A stretch of DNA of 64,000 nt, from assembly GCA_027214345.1 (NCBI GenBank), contig JAPWHR010000003.1, positions 517,822-581,821 of the forward strand, written 5' to 3'. The DNA is from Comamonadaceae bacterium G21597-S1 (GTDB lineage Bacteria; Pseudomonadota; Gammaproteobacteria; Burkholderiales; Burkholderiaceae_C). Position 1 is the first letter of the stretch. Every line of letters starts with the position of its first letter. A program made the translations under genes and the position numbers. Below, piece after piece: positions 44,342 to 54,920 of the stretch. The notes under the pieces were generated by a model. That model was given only the letters and a program-made list of their open reading frames with translations. It was not told the origin of the DNA and made no database searches.

Positions 44342-45469
44342 TTACTTGCGCTTGACTTCGCCGCCTTGCGTCATCAGGCAGGCCGCGACGATGTCGTCTT
44401 CCATGTCCACCTTCAGGCCACTGTCCTTGGGCAGGATCAGCTTGAGGAAGTCCAGCACGTTGCGCGCATACAGCGAGGACGCATCGGCCGCCACCAGGGC
44501 CGGCAGGTTGGTCTCGCCGATGAGGGTCACGCCGTGCTTGACCACGGTCTTGTCGGCCTCGGACAGCGGGCAGTTGCCGCCGCCATCCGGGCCCTTGCCC
44601 GCGGCGATGTCCACGATCACCGAGCCCGGCTTCATGCTGCGGACCATGTCCTCGGTGATCAGCGTGGGCGCGGCGCGCCCGGGGATCAAGGCGGTGGAGA
44701 TCACCACGTCGGCCAGCGCGACACGCTTGGCAACCTCGATCTTCTGGCGGTCCAGCCAGCTCTGGGGCATGGGCTTGGCATAACCCCCCACGCCCACGGC
44801 CGCTTCCTTCTCCTCGTCGGTGTCGTAGGACACCTCGATGAACTTGCCGCCCAGCGACTCGACCTGCTCCTTGACGCTGGGGCGCACGTCCGAGGCCTCG
44901 ATCACCGCGCCCAGGCGCTTGGCGGTGGCGATCGCCTGCAGCCCGGCCACGCCCACGCCCAGGATCACGACCCGGGCCGCCTTGACGGTGCCCGCGGCGG
45001 TCATCAGCATCGGGAAGAAGCGCTGGTACTTGTCGGCGGCCATCATGACCGCCTTGTAGCCGGCGATATTGGCCTGCGAGGACAACACGTCCATGCTCTG
45101 CGCGCGCGTGGTGCGCGGGGCGGCCTCGAGCGCGAAGCTGGTCAGCCCGGCGCCGGCCAGGCGCCCCAGCCCCTCGGCATCGAAGGGGTTGAGCATGCCC
45201 ACCAGGCAACTGCCGGACTTCATCTGCGCCAGCTCGGACTCGGACGGGCTGCGCACCTTGAGCACCAGCTCGCTGCCCAGTGCGCCAGCGGCATCGGTGA
45301 TCTCGGCGCCGGCGGCCTCGTAGGCGGCATCGGTCACGCTGGCTGCCACACCGGCGCCGGACTGCACGCGCAAGGCGTGGCCCTGTGCCTTGAGTTTCTT
45401 GACCGTCTCGGGGGTCACGGCGACACGGGTCTCTCCCGCAATGGTTTCAGCGGGTATGCCAATTTGCAT
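44342..45469 (-). CDS. pntAa: NAD(P) transhydrogenase subunit alpha, NAD-binding part
   Basis: A 375-residue soluble NAD(H)-binding subunit (domain I), related to alanine dehydrogenase. It begins MQIGIPAETIAGETRVA, has the Rossmann motif VILGVGVAGLQAIATAKRLGA at about 169-189 and the conserved QSWLDRQKIEVAKRV and VDIAAGKGPDGGGNCPL. It starts the pntAa-pntAb-repeat-pntB operon. The 115-base gap to the divergent nudix gene is AT-richer and probably holds both promoters. Confidence 0.95.
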   Translation of the reverse strand: MQIGIPAETIAGETRVAVTPETVKKLKAQGHALRVQSGAGVAASVTDAAYEAAGAEITDAAGALGSELVLKVRSPSESELAQMKSGSCLVGMLNPFDAEGLGRLAGAGLTSFALEAAPRTTRAQSMDVLSSQANIAGYKAVMMAADKYQRFFPMLMTAAGTVKAARVVILGVGVAGLQAIATAKRLGAVIEASDVRPSVKEQVESLGGKFIEVSYDTDEEKEAAVGVGGYAKPMPQSWLDRQKIEVAKRVALADVVISTALIPGRAAPTLITEDMVRSMKPGSVIVDIAAGKGPDGGGNCPLSEADKTVVKHGVTLIGETNLPALVAADASSLYARNVLDFLKLILPKDSGLKVDMEDDIVAACLMTQGGEVKRK

Positions 45470-45573
45470 GGCGCGGCTCCTGTTGTTGGGTCGGGGGTCA
45501 ATGCTTGCCCGAAGCTTACATTAGTTTGCAATCGACTCCGCCCTAGCGCGGGTGGTCCGCGCGGGGCGCCGAC

Positions 45574-45579
45574 CATAAT
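45574..45579 (+). promoter_or_regulatory. -10-like hexamer five bases before the nudix gene
   Basis: CATAAT ends five bases before the ATG at 45585, consistent with a leaderless mRNA. No ribosome binding site is visible. Confidence 0.4.
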
Positions 45580-45584
45580 CCGGC

Positions 45585-46085
45585 ATGCCGAATCGATGGA
45601 AACCCAACGTCACGGTCGCTGCCGTGATCGAGCGCGCCGGTCGCTACCTGCTGGTCGAGGAGCAGACCTCGCAAGGTCTGCGGCTGAACAATCCGGCCGG
45701 CCACCTGGATCCGGGCGAGACGCTGGTACAGGCCTGTCGCCGCGAGACCCTGGAAGAAACCGCCCATGGATTCACGCCGACGGCGCTGGTCGGCGTGTAC
45801 CTGGCCGGCCCGGATTCGATGCCGTCGGCGGACGCGTCGCCCCGTGCCCGCACCACCTATCTGCGGTTCGCCTTTTGCGGCGAATTGGGCGACCTGGAGC
45901 CCGATCGTGCCCTCGACGCGGGCATCGTACGCACCGTGTGGATGGACATCGACGAGATCCGCGCCAGCCGCACACGGCATCGCAGCCCGGTGCTGCTGTA
46001 CTGCATCGAAGATTACATCGCGGGGGCGCGGTACCCGCTCGACCTGCTGTCCTCGGATCTCGGGCCCGGCGTGCGTAGCGCCTGA
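45585..46085 (+). CDS. nudJ: Nudix hydrolase, NudJ-like
   Basis: A 166-residue nudix enzyme, probably a nucleoside di/triphosphatase also acting on thiamine pyrophosphates, as NudJ does. The nudix box is [22 protein letters not shown] (residues 39-60), keeping the REUxEE metal site but with the last conserved Gly changed to Ala. The [11 protein letters not shown] start matches NudJ. As in E. coli, it is next to mnmA, which supports the assignment. Confidence 0.85.
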   Translation: MPNRWKPNVTVAAVIERAGRYLLVEEQTSQGLRLNNPAGHLDPGETLVQACRRETLEETAHGFTPTALVGVYLAGPDSMPSADASPRARTTYLRFAFCGELGDLEPDRALDAGIVRTVWMDIDEIRASRTRHRSPVLLYCIEDYIAGARYPLDLLSSDLGPGVRSA

Positions 46086-46131
46086 ATGGCCGGTGGCATG
46101 GCCCTGGCCGGGCCGGGTTTTCGACGGCTGG

Positions 46132-46137
46132 GATAAT
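46132..46137 (+). promoter_or_regulatory. -10-like hexamer upstream of mnmA
   Basis: GATAAT ends nine bases before the mnmA ATG, with no ribosome binding site between. Confidence 0.4.
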
Positions 46138-46146
46138 CCTCCCCGC

Positions 46147-47304
46147 ATGGACAAACAACGAATCGTGGTGGGCTTGAGCGGCGGCGTCGACTCCGCGGTG
46201 ACGGCGTACCTGCTCAAGCAGCAGGGTCATGAGGTCGTCGGCATCTTCATGAAGAACTGGGAAGACGACGATGACAGCGAATACTGCTCGTCCAACGTCG
46301 ACTTCGTCGACGCGGCGGCGGTGGCCGACGTGATCGGCATCGAGATCGAACACGTCAACTTCGCCGCCGAATACAAGGACCGGGTGTTTGCCGAATTCCT
46401 GCGCGAATACCAGGCGGGCCGTACGCCCAACCCCGACATCCTGTGCAACGCCGAGATCAAGTTCAAGGCCTTCCTGGACCATGCGATGCGCGTGGGCGCC
46501 GACCGGATCGCGACCGGTCATTACGCCCGTGTGCGCCAGAACCCGCACAGCGGCCTGTACGAACTGCTCAAGGGGCTGGATCCGGCCAAGGACCAGAGTT
46601 ATTTCCTGCACCGGCTCGCGCAAGGCCAACTGGCGCGCACGCTGTTTCCGGTCGGCGAACTGCACAAGACCGAGGTGCGACGCATCGCGGCCGAGATCGG
46701 CCTGCCGAACGCCAGGAAGAAGGACTCGACCGGCATCTGTTTCATCGGCGAGCGACCGTTCCGGGAGTTTCTCAATCGGTACATCGCCGGCGCGCCGGGG
46801 CCGATCAAGGACGAACGGGGCCGGGTGCTGGGCGAGCACGTGGGGCTGAGCTTCTACACCATCGGCCAGCGCCAGGGGCTGGGCATTGGCGGCGTGCGCG
46901 ACAAGGGCGCGCGGCGGGGCGGCGGCGAGCATGCGCCCTGGTTCGTTGCGCGCAAGGATCTCGACACCAACACCTTGTGGGTGGTGCAGGGACACGACCA
47001 TCCCTGGTTGCAATACGGTGTGTTGCAGGCGGCCGACAGCAGCTGGATCGCCGGCAAGGCGCCGTCAGGTGGCGCGCTGGCCGCCAAGACCCGGTATCGC
47101 CAGACCGACGCGGCTTGCCGGCTGGACATCGGCGGAGACGGCGGCGCCCGCTTCGAGCTGTCTTTCTCGGAGCCCCAATGGGCCGTGACGCCCGGTCAGT
47201 CGGCGGTGGTGTACGACGGGGAGGTCTGCCTGGGCGGCGGGGTGATCAGCAGCGCGCAACTGGCGCCGCGGGGTGCGAGCGTCGAGGCCGTCGCGTCAGC
47301 CTGA
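46147..47304 (+). CDS. mnmA: tRNA-specific 2-thiouridylase MnmA
   Basis: A 385-residue enzyme making 2-thiouridine at tRNA position 34. It has the PP-loop [13 protein letters not shown], the catalytic cysteines in [13 protein letters not shown] and [12 protein letters not shown], and the TGHYAR motif. The C-terminal beta-barrel domain is complete. The start gives [13 protein letters not shown]. It lies 61 bases after nudJ. It converges on ssb. Confidence 0.95.
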   Translation: MDKQRIVVGLSGGVDSAVTAYLLKQQGHEVVGIFMKNWEDDDDSEYCSSNVDFVDAAAVADVIGIEIEHVNFAAEYKDRVFAEFLREYQAGRTPNPDILCNAEIKFKAFLDHAMRVGADRIATGHYARVRQNPHSGLYELLKGLDPAKDQSYFLHRLAQGQLARTLFPVGELHKTEVRRIAAEIGLPNARKKDSTGICFIGERPFREFLNRYIAGAPGPIKDERGRVLGEHVGLSFYTIGQRQGLGIGGVRDKGARRGGGEHAPWFVARKDLDTNTLWVVQGHDHPWLQYGVLQAADSSWIAGKAPSGGALAAKTRYRQTDAACRLDIGGDGGARFELSFSEPQWAVTPGQSAVVYDGEVCLGGGVISSAQLAPRGASVEAVASA

Positions 47305-47364
47305 ACCCGCTGAACCCGAGCGCCGACGTTGACGGCATGTCCACCACGGACCCTCCGGCGCGAG

Positions 47365-47380
47365 GGCGTCTGCGGACGCC
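47365..47380. terminator. Hairpin between convergent mnmA and ssb
   Basis: GGCGTC-tgcg-GACGCC forms a perfect 6-bp stem between the ends of two convergent genes. No T tract follows on either strand, so termination efficiency is doubtful. Confidence 0.3.
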
Positions 47381-47414
47381 GTTGTTGCAGCAGCGCCGGG
47401 CGACGCGGGCCGAC

Positions 47415-47909
47415 TCAAAACGGAATATCGTCGTCCATGTCGTCGAAGCCGCTCGACGACGCGGGCTTGGCTGCCGCCGCCGGCGCCTGCTGGCGCGGAG
47501 CCGGCCGCGAGGGTGGGGTGTTCGAGCGGGCATACCCTTCGTTGTCGCCATCGTGGCTGCCCGGGTCGCCCATGCCTTCGCGGCTGCCCAGCATCTGCAT
47601 CTCGTTGGCGATGATGTCGGTGGCGTATTTCTCGACGCCGTCCTTGTCGGTGTATTTGCGGGTCTTGATCCGGCCTTCCACGTAGACCGAGCGGCCCTTC
47701 TTGAGGTATTGCCCCACGATGTCGGCCAGCTTGCCGAAGAACGTCACCCGGTGCCATTCGGTCTCTTCGACCATGTTGCCGTCCTTGCCCTTGTACCTGC
47801 TGCTGGTCGCGATCGTGACATTGGCGACCGGGTCGCCGCTGGGCAGGTAACGGACTTCGGGGTCGCGGCCGAGATTGCCGACCAAAATAACCTTGTTGAC
47901 GGATGCCAT
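47415..47909 (-). CDS. ssb: Single-stranded DNA-binding protein
   Basis: A 164-residue SSB. An OB-fold spans 1-110 ([53 protein letters not shown]), then a Gly/Pro/Ala-rich linker, then the acidic interaction tail ending DMDDDIPF. It coats single-stranded DNA in replication and repair. The gene stands alone, divergent from gph. Confidence 0.96.
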   Translation of the reverse strand: MASVNKVILVGNLGRDPEVRYLPSGDPVANVTIATSSRYKGKDGNMVEETEWHRVTFFGKLADIVGQYLKKGRSVYVEGRIKTRKYTDKDGVEKYATDIIANEMQMLGSREGMGDPGSHDGDNEGYARSNTPPSRPAPRQQAPAAAAKPASSSGFDDMDDDIPF

Positions 47910-48030
47910 GGTGCTTCTCCAGAACTGTTTGGCCGATTATCGGCGGTTCCGCAAACGGGCTGGACAATAACGCATCCTCCACTTGCGGTAGTGACGATGG
48001 CCGGCGCGTCGTCGAACGCCGGCACCCGCC

Positions 48031-48750
48031 ATGCACGACGCCATCGATTTTCCGTTCGACCTGGTCCTGTTCGACCTGGACGGCACGCTGCTCGAGACGG
48101 CCCCCGAATTGGCCGACGCCGTCAACGACACCTTGGCCCGCCTGGGGCTGGCGCCGGTGGCGGCGGCACGGGTCCGGGACTGGATCGGCAACGGCGTGCG
48201 CGAATTGCTGGTGCAGGCGCTGGCCTGCGCGCACGGGGACACGGCCGACGTCGTCCGTGGCTCGGCACAGGTCGCGCACGCGCTGGAGATCTTCGAACCC
48301 CTGTATGCGGCGCGTTGCGGCAGCAACAGCTGGCCGTATCCCGGGGTCGACGTGCTGCTGCGCCAATGGCATGGGCAAGGCATCCGCATGGCGGTGGTCA
48401 CCAACAAGGACAGCCGTTTCACCGGGCTGCTGCTCGCGCACCATGGCCTGGCGCGCTGGTTCGAACGTGTCATCTCGGGCGACACGATGGCGCGCAAGAA
48501 GCCGGCGCCGGACGGCATCCTGGACTGCCTGGCGCATTTCGGCGTGGCCGCCGAACGCGCGTTGTTCATCGGCGACTCGTCGATCGACGTGGCGACGGCG
48601 CGCAACGCCGGTATCCCGGTATGGGCCCGCGCCGATGGCTACAACCTGGGGCAACCGATTGCAAAGAGCCAGCCCGATCGCGTGTTCACGGATTTCGCTG
48701 CCCTGCTGCGGCCCCGATCCGGCTCGGAGGACGGGCGCCGCGGCCCATAA
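48031..48750 (+). CDS. gph: Phosphoglycolate phosphatase
   Basis: A 239-residue HAD-family phosphatase. Motif I is FDLDGTLLET (nucleophile Asp), motif II includes VVTNKDSRF, and the C-terminal KKPAPDG and FIGDSSIDVATA carry motifs III and IV. It removes phosphate from 2-phosphoglycolate, from DNA repair or photorespiratory-type metabolism; related substrates are possible. The TAA stop overlaps a CATAAT -10-like sequence that may serve the following sulfatase. Confidence 0.88.
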   Translation: MHDAIDFPFDLVLFDLDGTLLETAPELADAVNDTLARLGLAPVAAARVRDWIGNGVRELLVQALACAHGDTADVVRGSAQVAHALEIFEPLYAARCGSNSWPYPGVDVLLRQWHGQGIRMAVVTNKDSRFTGLLLAHHGLARWFERVISGDTMARKKPAPDGILDCLAHFGVAAERALFIGDSSIDVATARNAGIPVWARADGYNLGQPIAKSQPDRVFTDFAALLRPRSGSEDGRRGP

Positions 48751-48751
48751 T
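48746..48751 (+). promoter_or_regulatory. Possible -10 element of the sulfatase gene
   Basis: CATAAT overlaps the gph stop and lies 65 bases before the sulfatase ATG, which has its own AGGAG. Confidence 0.3.
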
Positions 48752-48816
48752 CGTCGATCGCGCAGGCGCGCCCGGGCCGTTACGGGCCCATACGACCGTT
48801 ACCAGGAGCCCCGTCG

Positions 48817-50379
48817 ATGGTCCGACCCCGCAAAGTCCTCTTCATCTCCGCCGACCAGTGGCGTGCCGAGTGCCTGTCGGCCGCCGGGCATTCGGTGGTC
48901 AAGACGCCCCACCTGGACGCGCTGGCGGCCGACGGCGTGTTGTTCCGCCGCCATTTCAGCGTCACTGCGCCGTGCGGGCCCGCGCGCACCAGCATGCAGA
49001 CCGGCCTGTACCTGATGAACCACCGCTCGGGCCGCAACGGTACGCCGCTCGATGCGCGCCATACCAACATCGCGCACGAGGTGCGCAAGGCCGGCATGGA
49101 TCCGATGCTGTTCGGCTACACCGACACCAGCGCCGATCCGCGTGGCCTGCACCCGCAGGATCCGGCGCTGCGGAGTTTCGAGGGGCCTCTGCCCGGTTAC
49201 CACGTCGGCCTGCTGTTTCCGGAATACATGGCGGACTGGATGAACGACCTGCGCGCCAAGGGGTACCGATTCGAGGGGCGACACGATGTCTACCAGCCGC
49301 GCCCGGGCTTCGACAAGCCGCAGGACCGCGGTCATCGCGTCATCCCCACGCTGTTCAAGGCCGAGGACAGCGACACGAACTTCATGGCCGACCAGGTCAT
49401 CACCTGGCTGGGCGACCATCGCAAGGATGACTGGTTCATGCATTGCGTGTTCCTGCGCCCGCATCCGCCGGTGATCGCGCCCGAACCCTACAACGACCTG
49501 TACGACCCGGCCTATGTGGAACTGCCGCGGCGCAAGGCCACGGTCGAAGAGGAGGCACGGCAACACCCGCACCTGGCGCAGTGGATCGAGGCTTTCCGCC
49601 GCCCCAACCACTACGACGAGCACAACCCGAACCACCTGATCGACATGCCCGAGCTGGAGCTGCGCCAGATGCGCGCCTGTTATTACGGCATGATGAACGA
49701 GGTCGACGACGCCGTCGGCCGCATCGTGGCCCATCTCAAGGCCACCGGCGAATACGACCACACGCTGATCGTCTTCAGCTGCGACCATGGCGAGATGGGC
49801 GGCGACCACTACACCTGGGGCAAGGAGCTGTATTTCGACCAGAGCTTCCATATTCCGCTGATCGTGCGCGACCCGCATGCGGCCAGCGACGCTGGCCGGG
49901 GCCGGCAGGTCGAAGCCTTCACCGAGTCGGTCGACCTGATGCCGACGATGCTCGACTGGCTGGAACTGGAGACGCCGGCCCAGTGCGACGGCCGCTCCCT
50001 GCTGCCGTTCTTGCGCGGCGAAACGCCCACCCGCTGGCGTACCGAGGCCCACATGGAGCTCGATTTCCGCTCCGGCCCGTACAGTGGCCTGGACGCCGAA
50101 GCCGCGCTGGGGCTGCTGCCCGACGAATGCCAGCTCGCCATCGTGCGCGGCGAGCGCTGGAAATACGTGTTCTTTGCCGCCTTGCCGCCACTGCTGTTCG
50201 ATCTGCGGAACGATCCGTTCGAGATGCACGACCTCGCCGGCGATCCGGCGCATCGCGACGTGTTGCTGGAGATGGCGCACAAGATGTTGACCTGGCGCCT
50301 GGTGCACCAGGAACATGTGCTGAGCAATCTGCACAACGGCCCGAACGGGGTCGAGGATCGCCGGCGCGTGTTGCGCTGA
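48817..50379 (+). CDS. Sulfatase / phosphonate monoester hydrolase family protein
   Basis: A 520-residue cytoplasmic member of the sulfatase branch of the alkaline phosphatase superfamily. The formylglycine-forming site is C53 in TAPCGPARTSMQTG (CxPxR type). Metal ligands lie in ISADQW near the N terminus and SCDHGEMGGD in the C-terminal half. There is no signal peptide. The length and PCGPAR context resemble phosphonate monoester hydrolases/phosphodiesterases more than secreted arylsulfatases. It needs a formylglycine-generating enzyme encoded elsewhere. AGGAG precedes the ATG. Confidence 0.82.
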   Translation: MVRPRKVLFISADQWRAECLSAAGHSVVKTPHLDALAADGVLFRRHFSVTAPCGPARTSMQTGLYLMNHRSGRNGTPLDARHTNIAHEVRKAGMDPMLFGYTDTSADPRGLHPQDPALRSFEGPLPGYHVGLLFPEYMADWMNDLRAKGYRFEGRHDVYQPRPGFDKPQDRGHRVIPTLFKAEDSDTNFMADQVITWLGDHRKDDWFMHCVFLRPHPPVIAPEPYNDLYDPAYVELPRRKATVEEEARQHPHLAQWIEAFRRPNHYDEHNPNHLIDMPELELRQMRACYYGMMNEVDDAVGRIVAHLKATGEYDHTLIVFSCDHGEMGGDHYTWGKELYFDQSFHIPLIVRDPHAASDAGRGRQVEAFTESVDLMPTMLDWLELETPAQCDGRSLLPFLRGETPTRWRTEAHMELDFRSGPYSGLDAEAALGLLPDECQLAIVRGERWKYVFFAALPPLLFDLRNDPFEMHDLAGDPAHRDVLLEMAHKMLTWRLVHQEHVLSNLHNGPNGVEDRRRVLR

Positions 50380-50409
50380 CGTCGAGGCGGGCGCGGCAAC
50401 AGTATTCCA

Positions 50410-50423
50410 TTGATCTGCGTCAA
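50410..50423 (+). promoter_or_regulatory. FNR/ANR-type box upstream of the N-ATPase operon
   Basis: TTGAT-CTGC-GTCAA is a near-perfect match to the FNR/Dnr site TTGAT-N4-ATCAA, 122 bases before the atpD ATG. It predicts control by an oxygen-sensing FNR-family regulator. Confidence 0.65.
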
Positions 50424-50545
50424 GTCCGCGTGGTTGCCACGCCGAGTGAGCGTTCGGCCGGCCGGAATCGGGATCAGAATGGACGGGTGTCTTCCCCGGC
50501 GCGTGTTCTCGCGTGGCGAGCCAGGTCGGGGCAGGCCGTGCATGA

Positions 50546-52359
<1,814 letters not shown>

Positions 52360-52367
<8 letters not shown>

Positions 52368-52713
52368 CGACGCCGATTCCGAGACGGCTGCCCGCGTGTC
52401 GGCACGCCACCCGACGCTGGCCCAGCAGGTCGGTGCCAGTGCCGAGCGCAAGCTCAAGGCGCGCCGGCACCAGTCGCATGGCGTCTGGTTCGGGCTGGGC
52501 ATGATGGGTCTGATCGGATGGTCCGTCGTCGTGCCCACCTTGCTCGGTGCCGCGCTGGGCATCTGGCTGGACAGGAACCAGCCGGGACAACATTCGTGGA
52601 CGCTGGCCTTGCTGGTCGGCGGCCTGACGCTCGGTTGCCTGAACGCCTGGCACTGGGTCGACAAGGAAGACAAGGCGATCCGGCGCGAGCAGGAGGAGGA
52701 CAACGGTGATTGA
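52360..52713 (+). CDS. atpQ: N-ATPase accessory membrane protein AtpQ
   Basis: A 117-residue protein with two hydrophobic helices (about 42-65 and 78-95) between charged ends. The pattern GLIGWSVVVPTLLGAALGIWLD is that of AtpQ/AtpZ-like proteins related to AtpI. The function is unproven; roles in ATPase assembly or divalent cation transport have been proposed for the family. The ATG overlaps atpC, and the end overlaps atpR by eight bases. Confidence 0.8.
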
Positions 52714-53014
52714 TGCGTGGATGCTGCTGGGCGTGCTGGCCATCGGCATGGTGCTGGGCCTGGTGTTTTTCGGCGGCCTGTGGTGGACCTTGCGCCGGGG
52801 ACTTGCTTCGGCGCATCCGGTACGCTGGTTCGTGTCCAGCCTGCTGGTGCGGGCCGCCGTGGTGCTCGGTGGCATCTACTGGGTCGGCGCCGGGCAATGG
52901 CAGCGGCTGCTGGCCTGCCTGCTCGGGTTCTGGCTGGCGCGGCTGCTGGTGCTGCGTCTCACGCGCGAGCCTGCGCCACCGCGCCCGGAGTCGGAGGTCG
53001 CCCATGCACCTTAG
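52706..53014 (+). CDS. atpR: N-ATPase accessory membrane protein AtpR
   Basis: A 102-residue protein with three hydrophobic helices (about 5-28, 42-60 and 66-82). The conserved FGGLWWTLRRGL and arginine in the second helix fit the AtpR family, found only in N-ATPase operons and thought to help assemble the c ring. GTG at 52706 is the start, following AGGAGGA. It overlaps atpB by 11 bases. Confidence 0.82.
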   Translation: MIDAWMLLGVLAIGMVLGLVFFGGLWWTLRRGLASAHPVRWFVSSLLVRAAVVLGGIYWVGAGQWQRLLACLLGFWLARLLVLRLTREPAPPRPESEVAHAP

Positions 53015-53705
53015 CCCGGACGAGATCGTGTTCTGGCAGTTCGGCTTCGTCCGGCTCAATGCCACGATCGTCTTCACCTGGGGCCTGATGCTGCTGCTGG
53101 CGCTCGGTTCGTGGCTGGTCACGCGCGGCCTGTCGCACGAGCTGCAGCGTTCGCGCTGGCAGAACCTGCTCGAGATCGTGGTGCTGGGCATCGTGCACCA
53201 GATCGAGGACGTCGGCCTCGCCCAGCCCCGGCGCTACCTCGCCTTCCTGGGCAGCCTGTTCCTGTTCGTGGCCGTGGCGGCGCTGTGCACCGTGCTGCCC
53301 GGCTACGAGCCGCCCACCGGATCGTTGTCCACGACGGCGGCGTTGGCGCTGTGTGTCTTCGTGGCCGTGCCGTGGTACGGCATCCGCGAGCGTGGCCTGG
53401 CCGGTTATCTGCGCGCCTACGCCGAACCAACCGTCGTGATGCTGCCGTTCAACATCATCAGCGAGGTGTCGCGCACCCTGGCGCTGGCGGTGCGCCTGTT
53501 CGGCAACATGATGAGCGGCGCGATGATCCTGGCCATCCTGTTGACGATCACGCCGTTCTTCTTTCCGCTCGTCATGACCGCGCTGGGCCTGCTCACCGGC
53601 ATGGTGCAGGCCTATATCTTCAGCATCCTGGCCGCGGTCTACATCGCCGCGGCAACCCGCGACGGCGCAGCGCCGCCGGCGCCCGCATCCGCCATAGAAC
53701 CGTAG
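53004..53705 (+). CDS. atpB: N-ATPase subunit a
   Basis: A 233-residue F0 subunit with five to six transmembrane helices. The essential arginine is in the conserved EVSRTLALAVRLFGNMMSG helix, followed by LTGMVQAYIFSILAAVYI. It forms the ion half-channels next to the c ring. The ATG at 53004 lies within the end of atpR. atpE follows after 15 bases with AGAAGGAA. Confidence 0.9.
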   Translation: MHLSPDEIVFWQFGFVRLNATIVFTWGLMLLLALGSWLVTRGLSHELQRSRWQNLLEIVVLGIVHQIEDVGLAQPRRYLAFLGSLFLFVAVAALCTVLPGYEPPTGSLSTTAALALCVFVAVPWYGIRERGLAGYLRAYAEPTVVMLPFNIISEVSRTLALAVRLFGNMMSGAMILAILLTITPFFFPLVMTALGLLTGMVQAYIFSILAAVYIAAATRDGAAPPAPASAIEP

Positions 53706-53720
53706 ACAGAAGGAAACCCC

Positions 53721-54002
53721 ATGGACAGCATGACCCTCATTGCGATCGCGTCGATCATCATCGCCGGCTTGACGACCAGCATCGGCTGTATCGCGCCGGC
53801 GCTGGCGGAAGGGCGCTCGGTGGCCAATGCGCTGACGGCACTGGCACAACAGCCCGACGCGTCAGCCACGATCACCCGCACCCTGTTCGTCGGCCTGGCG
53901 ATGATCGAGTCCACCGCGATCTACTGTTTCGTGGTCTCGATGATCCTGGTGTTCGCCAATCCGTTCTGGAACCATTTCATCGCCGCGGCCGCCGGGAAAT
54001 AG
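53721..54002 (+). CDS. atpE: N-ATPase subunit c, Na+-type
   Basis: A 93-residue two-helix proteolipid. The ion-binding helix reads MIESTAIY: E63, S64, T65 and Y68 match the Na+ ligand set of Na+-translocating c subunits. In helix 1, E30 (PALAEG) takes the place of the usual Gln, giving two acidic residues per hairpin, as described for N-ATPases. The loop AQQPDA joins the helices. Na+ transport is inferred from these residues. Confidence 0.92.
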   Translation: MDSMTLIAIASIIIAGLTTSIGCIAPALAEGRSVANALTALAQQPDASATITRTLFVGLAMIESTAIYCFVVSMILVFANPFWNHFIAAAAGK

Positions 54003-54005
54003 TCC

Positions 54006-54920
54006 ATGCCGATCGATTGGTTCACGGTCACGGCGCAGGCGCTGAACTTCATCGTCCTGGTCTGGCTGCTCAAGCGTTTCCTGTATGGTCCCATCCTGCG
54101 GGCCATCGACGCGCGCGAGCACCGGGTCGCGGCCGAACTGGCCGATGCCGCGGCCAAGCAGGCCCAGGCCTTGCGGGAGCGCGACGACTTCGCGCGCAGG
54201 AATGCCGATTTCGATCGCCAGCGCGAAGCGCAGCTGGCGCAGCTGCACACACAGGTGACACAGGAGCGCCAGCACCTGCTGGAGCGGGCGCGCGCCGATG
54301 CCGCGGCCTGGAGCGCGCGGCGGCTTTCGTCGCTGCACGACGAGGCGACACAGCAGGGCCAGGCGATCCGCGCGCAGGTGCAGCAGGAGGTGTTCGCGAT
54401 TGCGCGCAAGACGCTGCAGGATCTGGCGTCGCAGGCGCTGGAAGATCGGGTGTGCGCCTTGTTTGCCGAGCGGCTGCGCCACCTCGATGCCGCGCAGCGC
54501 AAGACGTTGGCATCGACGCTGGGCGCCAGCGACGCGCCGCTGCAGGTGCGCAGTGCGTTCGTGCTGGAACAGCCGCAGCGCGAGGTCCTCGAAGCGGCGC
54601 TGCGCGAGACCCTCGGACAGGACGTGCCGCTGCAATACAGCTGCTCCGAAGTCCTGGTGGGCGGCATCGAATTGCTCGGCGGCGGACACAAGATCGGCTG
54701 GAACATCGGCGATTATCTCGATGTAATGGAGCACAACGTCGCGCAGCGGCTGCAGCAACTCACCGAGCCGGGTCCCGACGCAGCCACGGCCGCATCCGGC
54801 AAGCCGGCAGCAGGCGAGACGCCAGCCGCGGCGCCGCTGGCAGACCTTGCTGCGCTGGATGATGCGGATCCCGCCGCGCCGCAGGACGCCGCGTCGGCCG
54901 CAACCAGAACCTCCCGATGA
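54006..54920 (+). CDS. atpF: N-ATPase subunit b fused to a delta-like domain
   Basis: A 304-residue peripheral stalk protein. One N-terminal membrane helix (about 8-26) is followed by a long charged coiled coil to about 150, then a delta-like region ending around [26 protein letters not shown]. An Ala/Pro-rich tail of about 60 residues closes it. No separate atpH is present in the operon, so this protein probably supplies the delta function. The stop overlaps atpA by four bases. Confidence 0.88.
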   Translation: MPIDWFTVTAQALNFIVLVWLLKRFLYGPILRAIDAREHRVAAELADAAAKQAQALRERDDFARRNADFDRQREAQLAQLHTQVTQERQHLLERARADAAAWSARRLSSLHDEATQQGQAIRAQVQQEVFAIARKTLQDLASQALEDRVCALFAERLRHLDAAQRKTLASTLGASDAPLQVRSAFVLEQPQREVLEAALRETLGQDVPLQYSCSEVLVGGIELLGGGHKIGWNIGDYLDVMEHNVAQRLQQLTEPGPDAATAASGKPAAGETPAAAPLADLAALDDADPAAPQDAASAATRTSR

